From positions 12,673,011 to 12,737,010 of the forward strand of contig NC_073308.1 in the NCBI RefSeq assembly GCF_027595985.1: 64,000 bases of DNA, written 5' to 3'. How positions within the stretch are numbered: the stretch's first letter is position 1; the number at the start of each line of letters is the position of its first letter. The notes under the pieces are model-generated. The model was not told where the DNA came from, ran no database searches, and saw only the letters and a list, made by a program, of their open reading frames with translations. This document shows positions 22,180 through 34,248 of the stretch, one piece after another. This DNA comes from Sorex araneus (lineage: Eukaryota > Chordata > Mammalia > Eulipotyphla > Soricidae). A program made the translations under genes and the position numbers.

Positions 22180-22695
22180 ACAGCTAAGAAACTGTATGTA
22201 ATAAGTATTATGGAATTGTAATGGGAATGAAGAAACCTTATGGAACAGGGACTAAGAAACTGTAGTGAGAGCTCAGAAAATGAAACTGACCCCCAATGTT
22301 TACAAGAGAAGGGAGGGAAGTTTTCCCTTTCTATGATCCCAATCAACAGGGTTAAGGGCCCACCAGATTTGCGGGAATGCACAGAAGGCAGCACAGGAAG
22401 GCTCTGGGCAGGATATACTGACTTGGCCTGTTTTCCTTTTGGGCACATAAAAGCCACACCAAGTGCTTAGATGTGTTGATTGTCTTTCCTTTGCTTATAC
22501 CCTCTGTATCACTGCTTCACCGATAAGGATGTATGCGTATTGCAATCCACTAATAGAGAATAAAAGACCCTCTCAGCAAACAGGGCTCCAAGTCTCTTTC
22601 ACTTTGACTCGGAATCCTCAGCGCTGAGATTCTAATAAACTCACTATCCTTTCCCGACCTGTCTCAGAACTACAGTTCTGTTAATAATGGGAAAC
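22180..22695 (+). repeat. LTR-like sequence with polyadenylation signals
   Basis: A CATAAAAG box (about 22445) is followed by AATAAA at 22559-22564 and again in 'gattctaataaactcac' (22631 on), then 'ctttcccgacctgtctcag'. This order (TATA-like, polyA signal, C/T-rich U5-like) resembles a retroviral LTR. No partner LTR or target duplication was found. Confidence 0.45.
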
Positions 22696-23029
22696 GTTCC
22701 CCCACACCCCCTTTTTTTAACTTTCCAGAGTTTTTTAATCTGAGGAGCCTTATGTCTATGGAGATAATAATTTTAGTCTCAGGTGATGATTTAGGAAGAG
22801 CTTTCAATTGGATTAACCATCAACGGAAGTCAGCTGTCTGGAGAACAATTCAACCTCAGAGTACCCAGCAACCAGTTGCTCTACAAAGTGTGTCAACTCC
22901 CACATAGTGTGAATTCCATTCAATATTTTTAAAAATTGAAAAAAAAAGGGGGGGTTGGAAAGCACTGTTTGAAGTACTTTGTTTTACTACTGATGTTGTT
23001 TTGTTTTTAACTTCTAATTATTTTAATTG

Positions 23030-23175
23030 TAATTCTTTTCAGTTTTGTCAAGATACAATTGACATACATCCCCATATAAGTTTCAGGTATGCAGCATAAT
23101 ATGTTGACATATGTGTATATTGAGAAATGAAGACCAAAACTTTAGTTAGTATCCATCATCTCCTATGGAAATTAA
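23030..23175 (-). mobile_element. Old mammalian L1 3' UTR fragment
   Basis: The blocks 'tcaagatacaattgacatac', 'taagtttcaggtatgcagca' and 'catatgtgtatattgagaaatga' match the antisense 3' UTR of ancient mammalian L1 subfamilies. Confidence 0.7.
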
Positions 23176-23264
23176 CTATTTCTTTATTGTAGTCAGGAAA
23201 TACAGGAGTCCTGGCTTGTATGTTGGGAAAAATCGTCTGAAGCCCAAAATAACCTAAAGGCTCT

Positions 23265-23293
23265 CACACACACACAGACACACACATACGCAT

Positions 23294-23329
<36 letters not shown>
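23265..23329. repeat. (CA)n microsatellite
   Basis: About 65 bp of CA repeats, interrupted by 'gaca' and 'tacgcatg' in the left half and pure on the right. Confidence 0.95.
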
Positions 23330-23332
<3 letters not shown>

Positions 23333-23615
23333 CCTCTGGAAAACCATTAAGATGCAGAATTCTGAGGAGCAAGAGTCTTCCTGTACAGAGAGCTGTCTGG
23401 ATCCCCCGTGAGAAAGAGGCTCAACTGCTGCGGAGAAGCCTATATAATGAGGACCATCAACTGCTTCAGGTTCTCATCATGGCAATCAATCTACCAAAGG
23501 AACTTAAGGACTGGGTGGGGCCGTGCAGTTTGGGAGATCCATATATAAAGTAAATATACAAGACAAAGGTGCATGTGTGTGCTACCCCACCTCTCCTCTT
23601 AAGATATGGACTTTC

Positions 23616-23795
23616 AGGCACTGAAGCATTAGGGCAATGGGTAGGGTAGATGTCATGCACATAGCCCACCTGGGTTGGAGAACTTTGTCATACAATATGA
23701 CTCTCAGAGCACCACCGGGAGTGATTCCTGAGGGCTGAGCCAAGAGTCACCCAAGAGCACACTGCTGGGTGTGCCCCCACCCTCCCCCCAAAATA
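23616..23795 (+). repeat. tRNA-derived SINE (class A), decayed
   Basis: Sense copy: 'gcattagggcaatgggtaggg', 'cccacctgggttgg', then the body 'tcagagcaccaccgggagtg' and 'actgctgggtgtgcccccac'. Confidence 0.7.
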
Positions 23796-23849
23796 CGTAC
23801 TTTCATATTTTAAACTTTATTTCTTAAGAATGAGAAAATGATCTACACA

Positions 23850-24330
23850 TCCCTGCTTGGGATATTCACTGACTCTCCCCATTCTGGAAAACCCTGTGTT
23901 CTCTCTCTTAAACATGTGTATCCACTTGTATTTCCTTCCCTTGATTTCTCCAATTAACTTGTTTTCCTTCACTATTCATCTCCTGAAAGTCTTTTCTGTG
24001 AGGGAAGAGACAAACCTGAGAAGCCTGGGTAAGGCTTAGGACTGACTTTTCCTTCTCACAAAGAGCAATTCTTCACTCCAAGCTGAGTTCATGGTTCTGG
24101 AGAAATCAGGCAGCAGGAATCATCTCCCATTTGATGTAGAGCAAATGGACTTCAGGCACAGGTTTATAGGGCTGATAAAACATGACAGTCTGTTCAATGC
24201 AGGGTTTTATTAAGACTTTCATCAGTCCAAGATTTTCCCAGGTCCTTCCCTGGGGTGACTGAGGTGGTAGGAAGGGAAGCAGTAGGATTTCTTCACAAGA
24301 CTGCTACCATTTTCTTCCCCATTTCACATA
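23850..24330 (+). repeat. LTR-like repeat (family G), copy 2
   Basis: Its middle matches copy 1 at 20.78-20.87 kb ('cttttctgtgagggaagag', 'aaacctgagaagcctgg', 'aaagagcaatt'). A 'gttttattaagactttcatc' segment near 24.2 kb parallels 'gagtttattaagagctcgg' at 20.52 kb. Confidence 0.4.
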
Positions 24331-24424
24331 AGCTACCGAGGGAGCCCTACTTCTCTGGTGAGGGTTGAGCCTACCACCAGAATATATAGTATACTACTGA
24401 TATGCTTCATAATTCATCATTGCA

Positions 24425-25750
24425 GCCCTTAGCACAACAACTAGATATGAAATCAACCTAGGTGTTCAATGAAATATGAATGGATTATGAAGATGTGTTA
24501 TACAAACACAATGGAATACTATGCAGCTGCAAGAAACAATGAAATCATGCAATATACTGCAACCTATGTAGAACTGGAAGATGTGTTAAGTGAGATAAGT
24601 CAGAAAAAATACAGGTAAACAAAAGATCACCTCACTTATCTTTAATAAGTCGGCAGGGAAATACAGTGTTTTAATGGTGTGAGCCTAGATCACCCTTGAT
24701 CTTAACTTGAACTTGAATACAGAGAGAAAAGAGACAGAGACAGAAGAAATCAAAAAGGGAAGTAAGAAAAGTGAGGCAGGGAAGTAATGAGGGAGCAGGG
24801 GCCAAGTGCCTTAGGTAAATCAGTAATGTATGGGAGTAAGATAGCTATATAATCAAACCATAGAATCAACAACACTGAAAACATAAGATACAAGCTACAG
24901 AAATCAAACTTTAAAATGTGCTTGCCAAGGCATATCTAAAAGTCTAGAAAGAGTCAGTGTTGGTGGGGTTGTGGTGAGAAAGGAATCCTCATCCAATGTT
25001 GATGGGAAGGTCATCTGCTTCACCCTTTATTTCTTTCTGAAACATTTCTTTCCAAAATATGGAGATCTATCCAAAAATTAGGAAGAGAATTCCCATATGA
25101 CCCAGAAATAAATACAACTTTGCATTTATTCCCAAATGCAAAACACATTAATTTGAAATCATATATGCACATCTATGTTCACTGCCACACTTAGTAAAAT
25201 AGTCATGATATGGAAACAACCCAAATGTTCAACTACAGATGAATGGATCAAGAAGTTGTAGTATATAAACACAACAGATTATGGTGCAGCTCTAAGAGAA
25301 AAGGAAATTGTGCAATTTGCAGCAACATGGATCAACTACAGAATATCATACTGATTGAAATAGGCAGAAAAAAAGGGATAGATATAGAATGATCTTATTG
25401 GTTGGACTTAAGATTCACAGCAAAGTAGCAACAAATGCTCAAAAGCAATAAAATGGGACAACTAAGCCACTCAACTGAGTTGGGGCAGGGTTTGCGAGGG
25501 AGGGGAGAGGGCACACTTGTGATGGGTGTGGTGTAGAAATTATTTGCATACAATATTTTATTAATAGCATTAATGAAGGTGGCAGACTGGGGAGAAGGGG
25601 GGTGAGAAGAGAGTGGGAGGGAACTTGGGGACACAGGTAGTAGAAAGTTGACAGAGGGATAGGATAGGTGCAACAACATCGTATATCTAAAACTCATTGT
25701 ATGTCTAAAACATTGTAAATCACAATTCTTTAATAAAATTAAAAAATAAA
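24425..25750 (+). mobile_element. L1 3' region, two overlapping sense copies
   Basis: Blocks typical of the end of L1 ORF2 and the 3' UTR appear twice: 'acacaatggaatactatgcag' (24.51 kb) and the cognate 'aacacaacagattatggtgcag' (25.27 kb), each followed by 'gaaatcatgcaat'-like and 'aacctatgtag'-like sequence. The second copy ends in an A-rich tail at about 25.74 kb. Frames are broken. Confidence 0.8.
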
Positions 25751-26296
25751 AACCAAACTTTGAAAGCAAGAGGATAACTAAGATAAAGAAAACTAAATAT
25801 CACAAGCATATCCCTCTCCACCAAAAAAAAGAGGGTCCGCTGAAAATGGAAATATCAATTTTTCACTAGGTGGTCAGGGAAGGCCTCTTTTAAGGCTAGC
25901 TATTTATAGCAAGAAAACGGAGATTGAGAATGAGTCATGAATGCAAACTGTGAGGAGAGTTGGCAGATAAAATGTGTAAATCAAGATGAGGCAGCCAAGT
26001 CGTTTGTAAGAGGCAATAAACACATCAGTGTTTCAGAGAGACCCTGCTTTCTCAACATCTAAATTACTGGGTAGTCTCTTAATATTTTATATTTCCACTT
26101 CTCACATACTTGCACTTTAGCATAGTGGGATATTAAACACTTGATATCTTTTTAAAAAATGTATTTCTTTAGAGCATTACAAAACCATTCATGATTGGAT
26201 TTCAGTCATACAGTATTCCAACACCCATCCCTCCACCAGTGTATGTTTGCCAGCACCAGTGTCCCCACCTTCCCTCCCATAACTCCCCTCCCCACT

Positions 26297-26430
26297 ATCC
26301 TGCTTGCATGGCAGAGTCTGGCAAGCTCCCCATGGCATATTCGAAATGCCAAAAACAATAACAACAAGTCCCACAATGCAGACGTTACTGATGCCCGATG
26401 AACAATGGGATGACAGTGCTAAAGTAAAGT
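26297..26430 (+). repeat. RTE-tailed SINE (class B), head missing
   Basis: Sense copy with 'gcagagtctggcaagctcc', 'atattcgaaatgccaaaaac' and the tail 'gcagacgttactgatgcccg' ... 'caatgggatgacagtg'. It sits inside the L1 3' UTR. Confidence 0.8.
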
Positions 26431-26654
26431 GCTACAGATTTGCAATACTGATACTGAAAGGTTATCAATAATATCCATTTCCTACTATTAACACTCAGAT
26501 CTTGTCCAACACAATCATTTCCAGCTATTATTATCATAGCTGTCTCTTATCTATCTTTCCTGTCCTCACCCCACCCCACCCCCATTTCTGGTTAGTTCCA
26601 AAATTTGACCAGTCCTCCTAACCCCTGTTTTCCCTGGCCATGGATATTCTTCTT

Positions 26655-26696
26655 CAATTATATATGTGTATATATACATATATATATATATATCTC
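26655..26696. repeat. (TA)n-rich tract
   Basis: Alternating TA/TG run in the L1 3' UTR. Confidence 0.8.
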
Positions 26697-27053
26697 ACAG
26701 ATGAATGAGACATTCTATATATGTCTCTTTCCTTCTGACTCATTTAACCCAGCATAATACTCTCCATGTCCATTCATTTATAAGCAAATCTCCTGACAAC
26801 TGCATAGTATTCCATTGTTTAGATTTGCCATGATTTCTTTATCTATTTGTCTGTTCTAGGGCACTCAGGTTGTTTCTAGATTGTGGCTATTGTGAATAGT
26901 GCTGCAATCAACATAGCAGTGCAGATGGTGTTTATCCTGTGTATTTTTGGTACCCCAAAGTATATTCCCAGAAGTGGTATTGCTGGGTCAAATGAAAGTT
27001 CAGCTTCTGTTTTTTTTTGAGAAATGTCCATGTTGTTTTCCAGGAAGGCTGGA

Positions 27054-27566
27054 TGTTGGGGTCTCAGCAGCCAGCCTGAGATCCTGGCCAAATCCCTGCC
27101 CTTAGAAGCAAAAGCAGGTTCTCTTCAAACAGGGCCCTAAGGCCCTGTGTCAACACTCCACCCAGAAAGGCTCCCTGGTTGAGAGGATAATGGGATGAAA
27201 CTTGAAAGTCACCACTTGTCTGAGCTAGCGAGCCCAGCCCCGAGAAGTGGGAAACATAAATCATGAGCTAACATCTGTAAAGGGCCCAGTAAAACATATA
27301 TGACAAGCATTGATAAGTGTCTAAGCTACCCTGAATTTTCTTATAAAAACCCTGTGTGGGAACTAATAAAATGAGAGTTGCTTGACCTCCAACTCTCCCC
27401 GCTCTGCGTGTTTCTTTCTCAGTGGTGGTGGTGCGGTGGCTGCGGTGTGCAGAGGGGAGGGCAAAGGCTACTCCCCTTCCCACTCCCTCTCCTATAGGAA
27501 GTAAGTCCGGTGGCTGGAAGATCATACTCCAGTTTGCCGGGGTTTCTACTGGCCAGGAGCCTGACA
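27054..27566 (+). mobile_element. Solo LTR with 6-bp target-site duplication
   Basis: A 513-bp unit that opens TGTTGG and closes CTGACA splits L1 sequence and is flanked by the 6-bp repeat 'gctgga' (27048-27053 and 27567-27572). It has a TATAAAA box at 27342-27348 and AATAAA at 27365-27370, only about 20 bp apart, followed by a C/T-rich segment. The 6-bp duplication and the short gap between promoter and polyA signal point to a class II (betaretrovirus-like) LTR. No internal retroviral sequence remains, so it arose by LTR-LTR recombination. Confidence 0.88.
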
Positions 27567-28941
27567 GCTGGACAACTTGGCATTCCCACCAGCAGTGAAG
27601 GAGAGCCCCTTTCTCCCAATATCCACACCAACACCGGGTGCTTTAGTTCTTTTGAGTATATGCCAGTCTCTGTGGTGTGAGATGATATCTCATTCTTCTT
27701 TTGATCTGCATTTCCATGATTATTAGCGATAAAGAGAATTTTTTTCATGTGCCTTTTGGTCATTGAATTTCTTCTTTGAGAATGTTTCTGTTAATTTTAT
27801 TACCCATATTCTGATGGGAATGGATGTTTTCTTCTTGCAGACTTCAACCAGTGCCTTGGATATCCTTGATATGGACCCCTTATCAGAAGGGTATTGGGTA
27901 AATATCCTATCCCATCCCATAGGCTATCTTTGTATCGTGGTCACTGTTTCTTTCGAGGTGCAGAAGCTTCTTAGTTTAATATAGTCCCATTTGTTTATCT
28001 CTGCTTCCACTTGCTTGGTCAGTGGTGTTTCATCGTTGAAGATACCTTTAGCTTCAATGTTGTGGAGGGTTCTGCTGATCTTTTTTTCAATGTGCCTTAT
28101 GGATTTGGTCTGATGTTGAGGTATTTAATCCATTTTGATCTGACTTTTGCGCATGGTGTTAGGTAGAAGTCTGGGACTGTTATTTTTGCATGTAGCTGTC
28201 CAGTTTTGCCAGCAGCATTTGTTAAAGAGGTCCTTGCTCCATTATATATTTCTTGCTCCCTAATCAAAGATTAGATGATCATATATTTGAGGGTGTAAGA
28301 ATATTCAACCCTATTCCATTGGCCTGTGGATCTGTCTTTTATCCTATACCAAGCTGTTTTAATTATTACAATTTGAAGTTTGGGAAGGTGATGCATTCCA
28401 TCTGTTTTTTTCCCAAGAATTGCCTTAGCTATTCGTGGGGGCTCATTTTTCATATGAATTTCAGGAGTGTTTGATAGCTTTCTTTGAAGAATGTCATGGA
28501 TATCTTTATAAGGATCACTTTGAATCTATATAATGCTTTGGGGAGTATTGCCATTTCACAAAGTTAATTATCCTACTCTAATCCATGAGCAGGGGATGTG
28601 TTTCCATTTCCTCATGTCCTCTTTTATTTCTTGAAGCAGTGTTTTGTAGTTTTTCCTTGTACAGGCCCTTTACCTCCTTAGCTAAGCTGATTCCAGGTAC
28701 TTGGTTTTCTGAGGCCTGATTGTAAATGGGATTGTTTATTTCAAATCACTTTCTTCTCTCTCATTATTTGCATATAGAAAAGCTATGGACTTTTGGGTAT
28801 TGATTTTATAGCCTGTGACTACTATACAACTTTGTTGTTTCTAGGAGCTTCTTGGTAGGTACTTTAGGGTTTTCTAAATTATAGTATCATGTCATCTGCA
28901 AATAGAGAGAGTTCAATTTCTTCCTTTCCTATCTGGATGCC

Positions 28942-28942
<1 letters not shown>

Positions 28943-28995
<53 letters not shown>

Positions 28996-29008
28996 TATCA
29001 TCATCATC
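28943..29008. repeat. (ATC)n tail of family C
   Basis: About 22 ATC units with one TAT interruption, immediately at the 3' end of the element; an RTE-style simple-repeat tail rather than an independent microsatellite. Confidence 0.9.
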
Positions 29009-29277
29009 CCATTGATCGTCAAACTTCTGGAGCAGTCTCAGTAACATCTCCATCGTCCAAGCCCTGAGATTTTAGAAGCCTCTCTCTCTCATCCTTCCAA
29101 CAATGCCATAATGGAGGCTGTTTCAGGGTCAGAGGAATAAGACAGAGCTTGTTACTGGTTTTGGCATATTAATACACCATGGGGACCTTGCCAGGCTCTC
29201 CCATGTGGGTATGAAACTCCCAAAGTTTTCCAGGTTCTCCCAGAGGGAGAAGTAGGCTATAAGATATTGCGTGGCTG

Positions 29278-29530
29278 TCTATTGCAAGATACAGCACCCC
29301 AAAGGAGAGAGAACAAAAGGGAATACCCTGCCGCAGAGGCAGGGTAGGGTTGTGGGGGATTGCGTGGGGGTAGTGGGAGGGATACTGGGAACATTGGAGG
29401 AGGAGAATGGGCACTGATAGAGGGATGGGTAAACTATCACTGTATGACTGAAATGCAAACATGAAAGTTCATAAGTTTGCAACTGTACCTCATGGTGATT
29501 CACTAATAAAAAATTAAAAGGAAAAAAAAA
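29278..29530 (+). mobile_element. L1 3' end inserted in family C
   Basis: Sense L1 3' UTR ('ccctgccgcagaggcagggt' ... 'gtgattcactaataaaaaat') ending in poly(A). A 17-bp duplication 'aagatattgcgtggctg' flanks it (29261-29277 and 29531-29547). Confidence 0.93.
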
Positions 29531-31599
29531 AAGATATTGCGTGGCTGCAAAGCGGCTGTGCACTTCCGGAAGCTGGCTTTTAAGTCTTTGGATGCTGGCC
29601 TTTGACAGGATTTCACGGCGCTGGGGGCAGTCCCTGAGTGTGACCGCCTAGTTACTGGAAGATGGAAAATCTGGGCGGAGGGGGCCCAGTCCAGATCCGA
29701 GCAGCCTGGGAGGTCTCAGCCCCGCGTCCCACACACTTGAGTTCCTCTGCCGGTTCCTTCATGGGTGAGGCTCATCCAAATGTGTGGAGAGGGGCCTTGA
29801 GCATGGCTGTGGCGAAGCTCCGGAGGTCTTCAGTCACCGAGAGCTCTGCTCGGGGTGGAGAGAGAAGCTGGAGCCCATCCCCTCCAAGGAGACCCCGGGG
29901 AAGACAGCCAGGCATGCAGGCAAGAGACTCTCTGGATGCCCTTAATATATATTTCTTGCTAACTGCTATGGCAAGTAATTTCATTACTATATTTAATAAA
30001 GTGGCAGGAGTGGGCATACTTGTCCCTGATCTCAGAGGGAAGCCTCTTAGTTATTCTCCATTAAGAATAATGCTTGCTGTGGACTTATGGTAGATGGATT
30101 TGACTATAATGAGGAAAGTTCTTTCAATTCCCACTTACCTGTGAGTTTTCATCATAAATGGGTACTAGATCTTGTCAAATGCTTTCTCTGCATCTATTTA
30201 TATGATTATATATTTTTCTTTTCTTTTATTGATGTGATGGATTATGTGGATTGGTTTGTGAATGCTAAAGTATACTTGCATAGCCAGGATGAATCCCACT
30301 TAGTCATGGTGTCCGATCTTTGTGATGAGTCGTTGGATTCTATTTGCTAATATTTTGTTGAGGAAATTTCCATATCTGTTTTCTTCAGGGGTAGAAGTCT
30401 GTAATTTTTGTTTTTTCGGTGCTATCTCTATCTGATTTTGCTATTGCGGTGATATATGCCTCATAGAAACTGTTTGGAAGTGTTGATGTTTCTTCATTTT
30501 CCTGGAAAATCTTAAAAAAGACTGACCATAAGTCCTCTTTAAATGTTTGAAAGAATTCACTAGTGAATCCGTCTGGACCTGTGCTTTGGTTTTGGAAGAC
30601 TTTTGATTACTCTTTCAATTTCCTCGATAGTGATAGATCACGTATCCCAGGTCTTCTTGGTTCTGCCTTGGGAGGTTATAGGATTCCAGATGTCTATTAA
30701 TTTCTTCTAGGTTCTCTTGTTTCATGGCATGCAGACTTTCAAAGTAATCTCTGACGATCTTTTGAACTTCTTTGATTTCTGTTTTGATGTCCCTCTTTTC
30801 TTTTCTGATTCGATTTATTAGGTTTCTCTCTTTCTTTGTAAGTCTTGCTAGTGGTATATCAATCTTGTTTATTTTCTCAAAGAACCAGAACTTGGTTTAA
30901 TTGATCTTTTGGATTTTTCTTGGGGGGGGGGTTCCATGTCGTTAATTTCTGCTCTAAGTTTTATTATTTATTTCCTCCTGCCTGGTTTGGGCTTCTTTTG
31001 CTGGTTGTTTTCTAATGTTTTAAGCTGTGAAGTCCAGTTATTTATGTGGGTCCTTTCTTCCTTCCTGACAAATGTTTGAAGAACTATAAAATTTCCCCTT
31101 AGTACTGTTTTAGCTGTGTCTCACACATTCCGGTAGCTCATGCCTTCATTCTCATCTGTTTCTAGGAATCTTTTGATAATTTTCTTGATGTTATCTTTAA
31201 TCCACTAGTTGTTCAACATTGAGCTATTTAATTTCCAGGTGTTTGACTTGATTCTTGGTTTCTGTGTGTGATGAACTTCTGTCTCAGAGCATCATGGACC
31301 AAAAAAAGATGGTTGATACAATTTTTATCTTCCTGATTCTATTGAGGTATATTTTGTGACCCAGCACAGGGCCTATTTTGGAAAATCCCGTGTTCACTGG
31401 GAAAGAATGTGTCTTCGGTTTGGGGGAGATGAAAAGCCCTGTACACAACAATTAGCCCTCTCTCTTCGATTTCTTCCTTCAGAGCCAGTACTTCCTTGCT
31501 GATTTGATCTGTCATAGCAGATAAATTGGTGTTGAAGTTCCAACTACTTTTGTGTTGGACTTTTTCTGTATTTTGGTCACTGTCTCTTTTTTTTTTCAT

Positions 31600-31826
31600 G
31601 TCTTATTCTTTATTATGGCTGAGTAATATTCCATTGTGTATATGCACAATAATTTGCTTATCAAGTCATCTATTCTTAAACACCTGGGTTTCCAGATTTT
31701 GGCCATTTTGGACAGTGCCTTAAGGAAACATAGAGACACAAATATATTTTCTCCATTGTGTTTTGGGGTCCTCTGAAGAGATGCCAAGTGGTGAAATTTC
31801 TGGATCATGTTGAGGGCCAGTTTCTA
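31600..31826 (-). mobile_element. L1 3' fragment, antisense
   Basis: Antisense L1 sequence ('ggctgagtaatattccattg', 'cacctgggtttccagatttt') of a different, older subfamily than its neighbours. Confidence 0.7.
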
Positions 31827-31827
31827 G

Positions 31828-33010
31828 GGTTTATTTATTTATTCGTTTATTTATTTATTTATTTTTATTTTTTAATTAGTGAGTCACCATGAGATTACAG
31901 ATACAGATTTACACACTTTCAAGCTTGTTTTTCCCTCATACAATGTTTGCAAATACATCCCTCCACCAGTGCCCATTCTCCACTACCAATAAACCCAGTA
32001 TCTCTCCCACCACCCAATCCCATCTGCCCTCCACTCCACCCTGTCTCTGTGGCAGGGTATTCCCTTTTGTTCTCTCTTTCCAAATGGGTGTTGTGGTTTG
32101 CAATAGGGGTATTGAGTGGCCATTGTGTTCAGTCTCTAATCTACTTTCAGCATGCATCTCCCTTCCCGCGAGTGGTCTCCAACCACATTTTACTTAGTGT
32201 TCCCTTCTCTATCTGAGCTGCCTTTTACCCCAGCATGTCAGGCCAGCTTCTAAGCCATGGAGCCAACCTCCTGTTACTTATTTCTACTATTCTGGGATAT
32301 TAGTCTCCTACTCTGTTATTTTATATTCCACAGATGAGTGCAATCTTTCTATGTCTGTCTCTCTCTTTCTGGCTCATTTCACTTAGCATGATACTTTCCA
32401 CGTTGATCCAATTATATGCAAAGTTCATGGCTTCATTTTGTCTAACAGCTGCATAGTATTCCATTGTATAGATGTAGCAGAGTTTCTTTAACCAGTCATC
32501 TGTTCTCAGGCACTTGGGTTTTTTCCAGATTCTGGCTATTGTAAACAGTGCTGTGTTGAACATAGAAGTGCAGATGTCAATTTGACTATACTTTTTTGCT
32601 TCTCCGGGTTATATTTCCAGTAGTGGTATTGCTATGCCAAATGGGAGCTCAATTTCTAATTTTTTGAGAAGTGTCCGTATTGTTTTCCAAAAGGGCTGAA
32701 CCAGTCAGCATTCCCACCAGCAGTGTAGAAGGGTCCCTTTCTCCCCACATCCTCTCAAATAGCGGTTGTTTTTGTTTTTTTGGATGTGTGCCAATCTCTG
32801 TGGTGTGAGGTGATATTTCATGGTTGTTGTGATCTGCATGTCCCCGATTATTAGTGATGTAGAGCACTTTTTCATGTGCCTTTTGGCCATTCATATCTCT
32901 TTTTTGGGAAAGTTTCTCTTCATTTTTTCGCCCCAGTTTTGATTCTGTTGCCTTTGCCAGTGCCACTGTATTATTAATGGCACCTTCGATCCATACTGCC
33001 TCTATTTTCT
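31828..33010 (-). mobile_element. L1 3' end, antisense, 5'-truncated
   Basis: Starts with a (TTTA)n/poly(T) tract (31836-31875), then 'ttaattagtgagtcaccatg', the 3' UTR with 'accctgtctctgtggcaggg', and the end of ORF2 ('gcatagtattccattgtata'). A young-looking subfamily; the best frame in it is about 105 codons. Confidence 0.88.
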
Positions 33011-33224
33011 TTTTAAACTTTTTTCCTTCTTCTCAAATGGTATTTTATTTTTAAAAGTTGTTCAAATAATTTATGATGTTCAATATTCCAACACCAAACC
33101 CACCACCATTACACCTCCCACCACCATTATTTTGAATTTTCTCACCACCACCGAAGTCTGCCCCCAAAGCATGTCCTAAAGTATTTATTTTATGTTGCTT
33201 GTTATGAGCAATGGATTCAAAATT

Positions 33225-33625
33225 AATCAAGGGGGTATGGTGCCACCACCAGGTCAACCTATACCTGTGGGGCTAGTGCATCAGCAGCCTGATGGTGCCT
33301 TCAGTTTTCCTGATACCCCCCAAAATTGCTGCTGTGCCTTTGGCCAGACCCCAACAAACTGAGATCAAATTTACCAAGAAATTAAATGGTCAAAAGTTAG
33401 GTATGTGGGAGATACAGCCACAAACCACCTTGGCTCAGCTAAATAGCTCAACACAGGCAGGGGATGGGTTGGAACGAGGGTAAGGGGGCGGCAATACTGG
33501 GGATTTTGATGGTGAAAATGTGCACTGGTGAAGGGATGAGTGTTTGATGATTGTAGGACTGCAGCTCAAACATGAAATCTTTCTAACTGTATCTCATGAT
33601 GAATTAATAAAAAGGGGGAAATAAT
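33225..33625 (+). mobile_element. Family D (L1-type 3' element), short copy
   Basis: Matches the start and end of the 18983-19978 insertion: 'ggtatggtgccaccaccagg', 'agcagcctgatggtgccttc', 'gttaggtatgtgggag', and ends 'tgatgaattaataaaaagg'. Its middle is shorter. Confidence 0.7.
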
Positions 33626-34248
33626 AACAACATAATAAAATAAAATTAACATTCAGAATAGAATTTTGTAAAAGGGAATGTGGAGATCAGCTACCGTCCA
33701 GATCACAAGGCTATTTCTCCTGAAAGGGAGCCTAACATGAGGCCCCCATGACCATGCCACCAGACTCTGCACCATGCTGTTTTCACTCGAGGTGACCAAG
33801 AGGGGGGTGGGTAAGAGCCCTCCCCACATCAAGGGACCCAGCCCCGGCAGCCAAAATCCCCACAACCAGGACCCACCAAGTCCTTATTTAAGAGATTATT
33901 AACATGTTGTTACATGGCGAGCCTTGTGTGTGCTAATATTTATTTTTATTCATTTTTTGATAACAAGAGATTGACTTCTACCTTAACCCTATCAATTGTG
34001 GTCTGCTTTTCTTGGTACATCATTGGAATAGATATGAACTCTCATGCCGCTATGAATGTTGCTGCACACTCCAGTGATTCTAAACTTTTAAATAGGGTGA
34101 CACAATTGGAGATGACTTTGGAGTCCAGAAGCATCACTGCAGCTTGTTGCTCTCTTTAGAGATTTATTTGTGAATCTCTGGATCATGGCCAATAGTGAGC
34201 TTACATAGCACTAGAGGCAGTTCGTTGCGGTGACTGGCAGGCTCCCAG

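Larger units (their letters stand above)
28943..29930 (-). mobile_element. Family C element (non-autonomous, RTE-tailed), complete copy 2
   Basis: A complete insertion in L1, flanked by 'tctggatgccc' at 28932-28942 and 29931-29941. In its own sense (- strand) it starts GC-rich near 29930 ('ctggctgtcttccccgggg'), passes the 'ccagtaactaggcgg' and 'ctcccagaggg'-type blocks, then a segment shared with class B SINEs ('gagcctggcaagg', 'atatgccaaaaccagtaac'), and ends with an RTE-like tail ('ggagatgttactgagactgc') plus a (GAT)n run (28943-29008). A 253-bp L1 3' end lies inside it. Without that the element is about 720 bp. It has no conserved ORF. Confidence 0.85.
26150..31600 (-). mobile_element. 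L1 element, antisense, 5'-truncated, with nested insertions
   Basis: An L1 on the - strand running from the 3' UTR ('ccatccctccaccagtgtatg' at 26.22 kb) through ORF2 to the endonuclease part near 31.5 kb. ORF2 would supply endonuclease and reverse transcriptase; many stops leave only fragments, such as a 73-residue piece near 27.8-28.0 kb. It hosts a class B SINE (26297-26430), a solo LTR (27054-27566) and a complete family C element (28943-29930). Without these it is about 3.8 kb. ORF1 was not found. Confidence 0.88.

Noticed and set aside
28943-29008. CRISPR-like or independent satellite array
   Set aside because: A pure trinucleotide run directly at the 3' end of a retroelement with a target duplication; it is the element's tail.
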